From Alistipes communis (GTDB taxonomy: Bacteria > Bacteroidota > Bacteroidia > Bacteroidales > Rikenellaceae), in NCBI RefSeq assembly GCF_006542665.1, contig NZ_AP019735.1, positions 2,232,001-2,296,000 on the forward strand: DNA of 64,000 nucleotides, in the 5' to 3' direction. A program made the translations under genes and the position numbers. The notes under the pieces were generated by a model. It made no database searches. It worked only from the letters and a program-made list of their open reading frames with translations, and was not told the origin of the DNA. Shown here one piece after another: positions 60,068-64,000 of this stretch. How positions within the stretch are numbered: the stretch's first letter is position 1; the number at the start of each line of letters is the position of its first letter.

Positions 60068-60831
60068 TTCGGTGCCGTGTTCTCGTCCGGCCCGCCCGTA
60101 CAGGGGTGCGCCCGGCCCGATGAAACCGGTTCCTGTGCAGACCGCCCGTCGGGGCCGTCGTCCCGAAGGTCTGCCGCCGGCAGCTTCGACATCCGGTCGA
60201 GGCTGCCGGATTTTTATTCCGTTCGCAGTCGAATGGCGCTCGTCCGATCGGGCGGTTTTGACGTATCGTCCGGTAAGGTTGGGGATGCCGGCGGCGGAAT
60301 GTTTAGTTTCTGAGGGTTCCGATGTGGAGATCAAACGATGTGGAAGCGCTGGGCTGTTTGTCCGATGCGTTGCGGGACGAAGACTGCGGAGTGCTTCCTT
60401 TGGAGTGGGCTCTGTGGGCGAGACTTCGGCCCGCGCGATACCTACGCGTTATGGATGATAGGCGCCCTCCTTTGTCAGTCCGCAGTCGGCGAAGGACGCG
60501 TCGGGCGGGACGATGCAGCCCTCCGCATGGGGCGGCTGCGGGCTGCCGCTCTTCGGCTGCGACCGAAGAGCGAGACTTTCAAAACTGTATTTCGCCTGGC
60601 GGAGTTTGCGGTGCGCTGCGCGCAAACAGGATGATTTATTTCCCCAAGATACCGGCTTGCGAATTGGCCTGTCCTATCTGCGGACCGAAGACTGCGGAGC
60701 ACGCATATTGCGGGCCTCCGCCCGCGGAGGCTTCGGCCCGCGCGGCGCTAAGGCGCCGCAGTGTTGCGGACGGATGTCGTAACGTCTCGGCAAAGTATTA
60801 TTTTCAATTCTTAATTTTTCATTTCTCGTCG
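60068..60831. other. Non-coding spacer before the terminase, with decayed direct repeats
   Basis: About 760 bp without a convincing gene. Two blocks share the words CGAAGACTGCGGAG and CTTCGGCCCGCGCG with 46 and 45 bp spacing (60378-60437 and 60686-60744), so they are a diverged pair. An open frame joined to the terminase runs through this region but has a low-complexity, Arg-rich composition and is not believed. Confidence 0.5.
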
Positions 60832-62250
60832 ATGATCTCTTTTACCGATTATGCACTTGCAGTCTATCCGTTTCTGGAATTGGAGTGGTTCCACCGCACC
60901 TATTATCGCGTGCTCGAAGCCTTCGCCGAGGGGCGCGTCCGCCGCCTGATGATCTCCATGCCGCCCCAGCACGGCAAGAGCGTCGGGGCGACGACGCTGC
61001 TGCCGGCCTATCTGCTGGGACTCGATCCCGATTTGCGGATCGCCATCGCCTCCTATTCGGCGTCGCTGGCGTCGAAGTTCAACCGCCGCGTGCAGCGCAT
61101 CCTCTGCTCGGCCGAATACGGCGAACTCTTTCCCGACACGACGATCAAGCGCGGCTCGAAACCGCCCGAATACATCCGCACGGCCGACGAAGTCGAGATC
61201 GTGGGGCACGAGGGCAGTCTGCTGTCGGTCGGCCGCGAGGGCTCACTCACGGGCAACCGCGTCGACTGTTTCCTGCTCGACGACCTCTATAAGGATGCCA
61301 TGGAGGCTAATTCGCCGCTCGTGCGCGAGAACTGCTGGGAATGGTACACTTCGGTGGTGCGCACGCGGATGCACAACGACTCACGCGAGCTGCTGGTCTT
61401 CACGCGCTGGCACGAAGAGGATCTGATCGGGATGCTGCGACAGCGCGAGCCGGTGGTCGAACTGCGTGCGTGGGAGGATCTGGCGCGGGTGTCCGCCAAC
61501 GGCTGGCTGGCACTCAATTTCGAAGCGCTCAAAACGACCCCGCCCTCCGCGATCGATCCCCGTGCGGCGGGCGAGGCATTATGGCCCGCGCGGCACGACG
61601 CGGCGCTGCTCCACGCCAAGCGGGCGCTTGATCCGCTGCGTTTCGAGTGCATGTACCAGGGGCGTCCCTCCGTGCGCGAAGGATTGCTCTACGGCGACCA
61701 GTTCGCCGAGTACGACGCCCTGCCGCGCGAGATCGTCCGCCGCGCCAACTATACCGATACGGCCGACACGGGCGACGACTACCTCTGCTCGATGTCGTAT
61801 GCCGTCGATACGGACGGGACGATCTACGTCACCGATCTGGTCTATTCGCGCGAGGGCATGGAGGTAACCGAGGGACTGGTGGCCGACCTGTTGCTGCGCA
61901 GCGATACGCGCACGGCCGCTGTCGAGAGCAACAACGGCGGCCGCGGATTCGCCCGCGCCGTGCAGCGGCTGGCCCCTGCGGTGCGTGTCGAGTGGTTCCA
62001 CCAGAGCGCCAACAAGGAGGCGCGCATCCTCTCCAACTCGGCCACGGTGCTCCACACGCTGCGGATGCCGCGCGGCTGGAACCTGCGCTGGCCGGAGCTC
62101 TACGCCCACCTGACGACCTACCGCCGGCAGTTCCGCGCGAACCGTTGGCACGATGCCGCCGACGTCGTGACCGGCATCGTCGAGCGCGAGGTCGGCGGCG
62201 GCCGCCGGGGGCAGTGCCGTGCGCTGTCGTTCCTTACGCGGCGGGAGTGA
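60832..62250 (+). CDS. Phage terminase large subunit (solitary)
   Basis: A 472-aa terminase (packaging ATPase and nuclease). Walker A MPPQHGKS (43-50), Walker B DCFLLDD (145-151), coupling motif TRWHEED (191-197). The RNase H-like nuclease has acidic residues in NYTDTADTGDDY (about 307-317), VDTDGTIYVTDLVYSREG, VESNNGG (364-370) and HDAADVVTG (440-448). The protein looks intact and near full length. No portal, capsid, small terminase or integrase was found within the window. The start at 60832 (MISFTDYAL) suits the family; the frame extends upstream but without homology. Ends with a strong hairpin shared with the convergent gene. Confidence 0.92.
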   Translation: MISFTDYALAVYPFLELEWFHRTYYRVLEAFAEGRVRRLMISMPPQHGKSVGATTLLPAYLLGLDPDLRIAIASYSASLASKFNRRVQRILCSAEYGELFPDTTIKRGSKPPEYIRTADEVEIVGHEGSLLSVGREGSLTGNRVDCFLLDDLYKDAMEANSPLVRENCWEWYTSVVRTRMHNDSRELLVFTRWHEEDLIGMLRQREPVVELRAWEDLARVSANGWLALNFEALKTTPPSAIDPRAAGEALWPARHDAALLHAKRALDPLRFECMYQGRPSVREGLLYGDQFAEYDALPREIVRRANYTDTADTGDDYLCSMSYAVDTDGTIYVTDLVYSREGMEVTEGLVADLLLRSDTRTAAVESNNGGRGFARAVQRLAPAVRVEWFHQSANKEARILSNSATVLHTLRMPRGWNLRWPELYAHLTTYRRQFRANRWHDAADVVTGIVEREVGGGRRGQCRALSFLTRRE

Positions 62251-62274
62251 CGCGGTACGTCCACGGGAACGAAT

Positions 62275-62308
62275 GATGCGGGCCTCGTTTTTCGACGAGG
62301 CCCGCATC
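62275..62308. terminator. Bidirectional terminator between terminase and DUF2723 gene
   Basis: A 14-bp perfect stem (GATGCGGGCCTCGT and its complement) with a 6-nt loop, lying between two convergent stop codons (62250 and 62324). Confidence 0.8.
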
Positions 62309-62323
62309 GCTTCTACGGCGGCG

Positions 62324-64000
62324 TCAATTCACCGCAGCCGTGTCGGAGACCTCGTAGTCGAGGTGGGCCGAATCGGGCTGGATCAGCTCCTCCTCCGTGA
62401 CGCCCAGCGAACGGTAGTAGGCGTTCAGCTCGGTCAGCACGGCGTCGCGTTTGAGGTAACCGACCATCGAGTAGAGGTTGCCCAGCAGGTCGAGTTTCTC
62501 GTCCAGTGCGTCGGTGATCGAATCGTATTGCCAGCCGTCGAACTGGAAGTAATAGTCGACGTACTCCATCAGGTTGCGGGCGTAGTCCAGCATCAGGGCG
62601 TCGCCCTTGTCTGCGGCGCCGGCCGCATAATAGGCTTCGATGAAGGGCAGCGTGTTGTTCGAGGTGTAGCGCACCTGCGCGGGCGGCATACGGCGCATCC
62701 CCTCGTCGAGCAGACGGATCGCCAGCTCGCGGTTGGTGGCTTCGGTGATGCCGAGGCTGTCGGGGAAGTTCGGCTTCTCGTCGCCGCGGCGGATCAGCTC
62801 CTTGGCCACGCGGGCGAAGGCTTCGCGGGCGCGGGCGGCCGAGAGGTTGTACTGCGTGAAGTAGTCGGAGTAGACCTTCTCGTCGTCGAGGTTGCCGTAG
62901 CGGAAGACGTCGAGCAGCAGCGGCACGGCATATTCGGGGTCGATGCGTCCCACTTCGCCCGCCTGACGGTAGGGCGTGAGGATCGGTACGAAACGGTAGG
63001 CGTAGCCGTCGAATTGCAGGTAGTCGACCAGCCCGAACTTCTGGAAGATGTAGGGCTGCGTGAGGTAGATCGGGCGCGTCCAGTCGTAGTTCGAGAGCAT
63101 GTCCACGATCATCAGCTCGCCCTTGTTGAGGTAGTCGCCCGACAGCTTGATATAGACCGTGTCGACGATCAGATCCTTGTCCTTCTCGGCGACGATGCCC
63201 GAACGCAGGACGTTCTGCTTGTCGACGGGCAGCATGAGCGTCTTCGAGGGGAGGTAGTCGCTCGACGAACCGTCCGACAGCTGCACCTTGGTGCGCTGGT
63301 CGTCGCTGGCGAAGAACTCGATGGCTTCGCGCGCCTCCACCGGACGGTTCACGCGCTCGTAGACGGGCACGTAGTCGTTGCGGTACCAGTATTTGCTGCG
63401 CGGCAGGGTGAAGGGCACGCCGGCGGCTTCGTTGGCCCGGGTCTTCATCTCGTCGATGTACCATTCGCCGCCCAGATAGCTCGTGTTCATGATGCGCACG
63501 TCGGGGCGCAGGCCGTCGACCTCCTGGTTGAGCCACAGCGGGAAGGTGTCGTTGTCGCCGTAGTTGAGGATGATCGAGTTGGGAAGCGTCGATTGCAGGT
63601 AGTTCCAGCCGATGTCGTGGGCGTAGGTGCGGCCCGAACGGTCGTGGTCGTCCCAGTTCTCGGCGCAGAGAATGCCCGGCACCACGAGACCGATGACGGT
63701 TGCTGCCACGGCGGCCGTGCGGTCGTCGCGCTTGGTGAGGCGGACGATGAGATCCTTGAACGCCATCACCCCGAACCCGATCCACATGGCGAAGGCGTAG
63801 AACGATCCGGCGTAAACGTAGTCGCGTTCGCGCGGTTCGCCGGGCGAGGTGTTGAAGTAGACCACCAGCGCGATACCCATCATCACGAAGAGCGACAGCA
63901 CGATCAGGAAGTTCTTCGGGTCGCGGTTGAGCTGGTAGATCAACCCGATGAGGCCCAGGATGAAGGGTAGGAAATAGTAGGTGTTGCGCGCTTTGTTGTC
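62324..64000 (-). CDS. DUF2723 (PMT_2-like) membrane protein, N-terminus beyond window edge
   Basis: The 558 visible C-terminal codons are open to the right edge. Hydrophobic segments remain near the edge (LPFILGLIGLIYQL, FLIVLSLFVMMGIALVVYF, GSFYAFAMWIGFGVMAF, AVAATVIGLVVPGILCAENWDDHDRSGRTY). They are followed by a large soluble domain of about 430 residues with family strings NSIILNYGDNDTFPLWLNQEV, DVRIMNTSYLGG, WYIDEMKTRA and RPIYLTQPYIF. Proteins of this type in Bacteroidetes are predicted glycosyltransferases related to GT117/TMEM260 that act at the membrane; substrate unknown. This call rests on family recognition of the C-terminal part only. Confidence 0.88.
   Translation of the reverse strand, partial: DNKARNTYYFLPFILGLIGLIYQLNRDPKNFLIVLSLFVMMGIALVVYFNTSPGEPRERDYVYAGSFYAFAMWIGFGVMAFKDLIVRLTKRDDRTAAVAATVIGLVVPGILCAENWDDHDRSGRTYAHDIGWNYLQSTLPNSIILNYGDNDTFPLWLNQEVDGLRPDVRIMNTSYLGGEWYIDEMKTRANEAAGVPFTLPRSKYWYRNDYVPVYERVNRPVEAREAIEFFASDDQRTKVQLSDGSSSDYLPSKTLMLPVDKQNVLRSGIVAEKDKDLIVDTVYIKLSGDYLNKGELMIVDMLSNYDWTRPIYLTQPYIFQKFGLVDYLQFDGYAYRFVPILTPYRQAGEVGRIDPEYAVPLLLDVFRYGNLDDEKVYSDYFTQYNLSAARAREAFARVAKELIRRGDEKPNFPDSLGITEATNRELAIRLLDEGMRRMPPAQVRYTSNNTLPFIEAYYAAGAADKGDALMLDYARNLMEYVDYYFQFDGWQYDSITDALDEKLDLLGNLYSMVGYLKRDAVLTELNAYYRSLGVTEEELIQPDSAHLDYEVSDTAAVN

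Noticed and set aside
60322..60831. N-terminal extension of the terminase frame
   Set aside because: Arg-rich low-complexity sequence without family similarity, over a spacer with repeats; the family N-terminus fits the ATG at 60832.
1..64000. tRNA, rRNA, CRISPR array, insertion sequence or integrase
   Set aside because: Looked for cloverleaf-type words, regularly spaced repeats and transposase/integrase motifs; none found by eye. A covariance or profile search could still reveal a missed tRNA.

Overview
The window reads as chromosomal DNA of a GC-rich gut Bacteroidales bacterium, most likely Alistipes or a close relative. The evidence is two SusC/SusD loci, a FecR/ECF-sigma regulator pair, Bacteroidetes promoters (TTTG, about 20 bp, TAnnTTTG), a Bacteroidetes-type bile-salt-hydrolase homologue, a homoserine-kinase substitute in the thr operon, and an overall GC near 60%. 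No rRNA, tRNA, CRISPR array, integrase or insertion sequence was seen.

Layout. 1-6.8 kb (minus): ECF sigma factor, FecR anti-sigma, a SusC transporter with an N-terminal signalling (STN) domain, and a SusD cut by the left edge. 7-15.9 kb (minus): a second SusCD operon that starts with a calcineurin-like phosphoesterase lipoprotein and ends with a BACON-type lipoprotein; it has no glycosidase. 16.2-18.6 kb (plus): a three-gene overlapping operon, GNAT / DUF3440 PP-loop (IbrA-like) / ParB-like (IbrB-like). 18.6-23.9 kb: bile-salt-hydrolase family enzyme, TPR protein, a small secreted protein, a membrane protein and a cation/proton antiporter. 24.1-51.4 kb (minus): a continuous amino-acid biosynthesis block, leuACDB, ilvDBNC-asnB, thrA-apgM-thrC-proBA, then hisGDCBHAF-IE. 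51.9-55.2 kb (minus): a 2-oxoacid:ferredoxin oxidoreductase, korAB. 56-58.7 kb (plus): a large repeat-bearing lipoprotein. 58.9-62.3 kb: a LexA/CI-like repressor with paired operators, a small divergent gene and a solitary phage terminase large subunit. 62.3-64 kb (minus): the C-terminal part of a DUF2723 membrane protein running off the right edge.

Main points. Two unannotated leader peptides sit in front of hisG and ilvD. One has seven His in nine residues and the other has a run of Leu/Val; each is followed by a terminator hairpin and an alternative pairing, so both operons appear to be controlled by ribosome-mediated attenuation. An 80-bp interspersed repeat occurs three times and keeps its terminal stem by compensatory changes. 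The korB start is duplicated around a 117-bp insertion, which creates a 45-codon upstream frame ending 5 nt before the real start. The GNAT-IbrA-IbrB operon and the repressor/terminase module are the best candidates for an undescribed system of phage origin.
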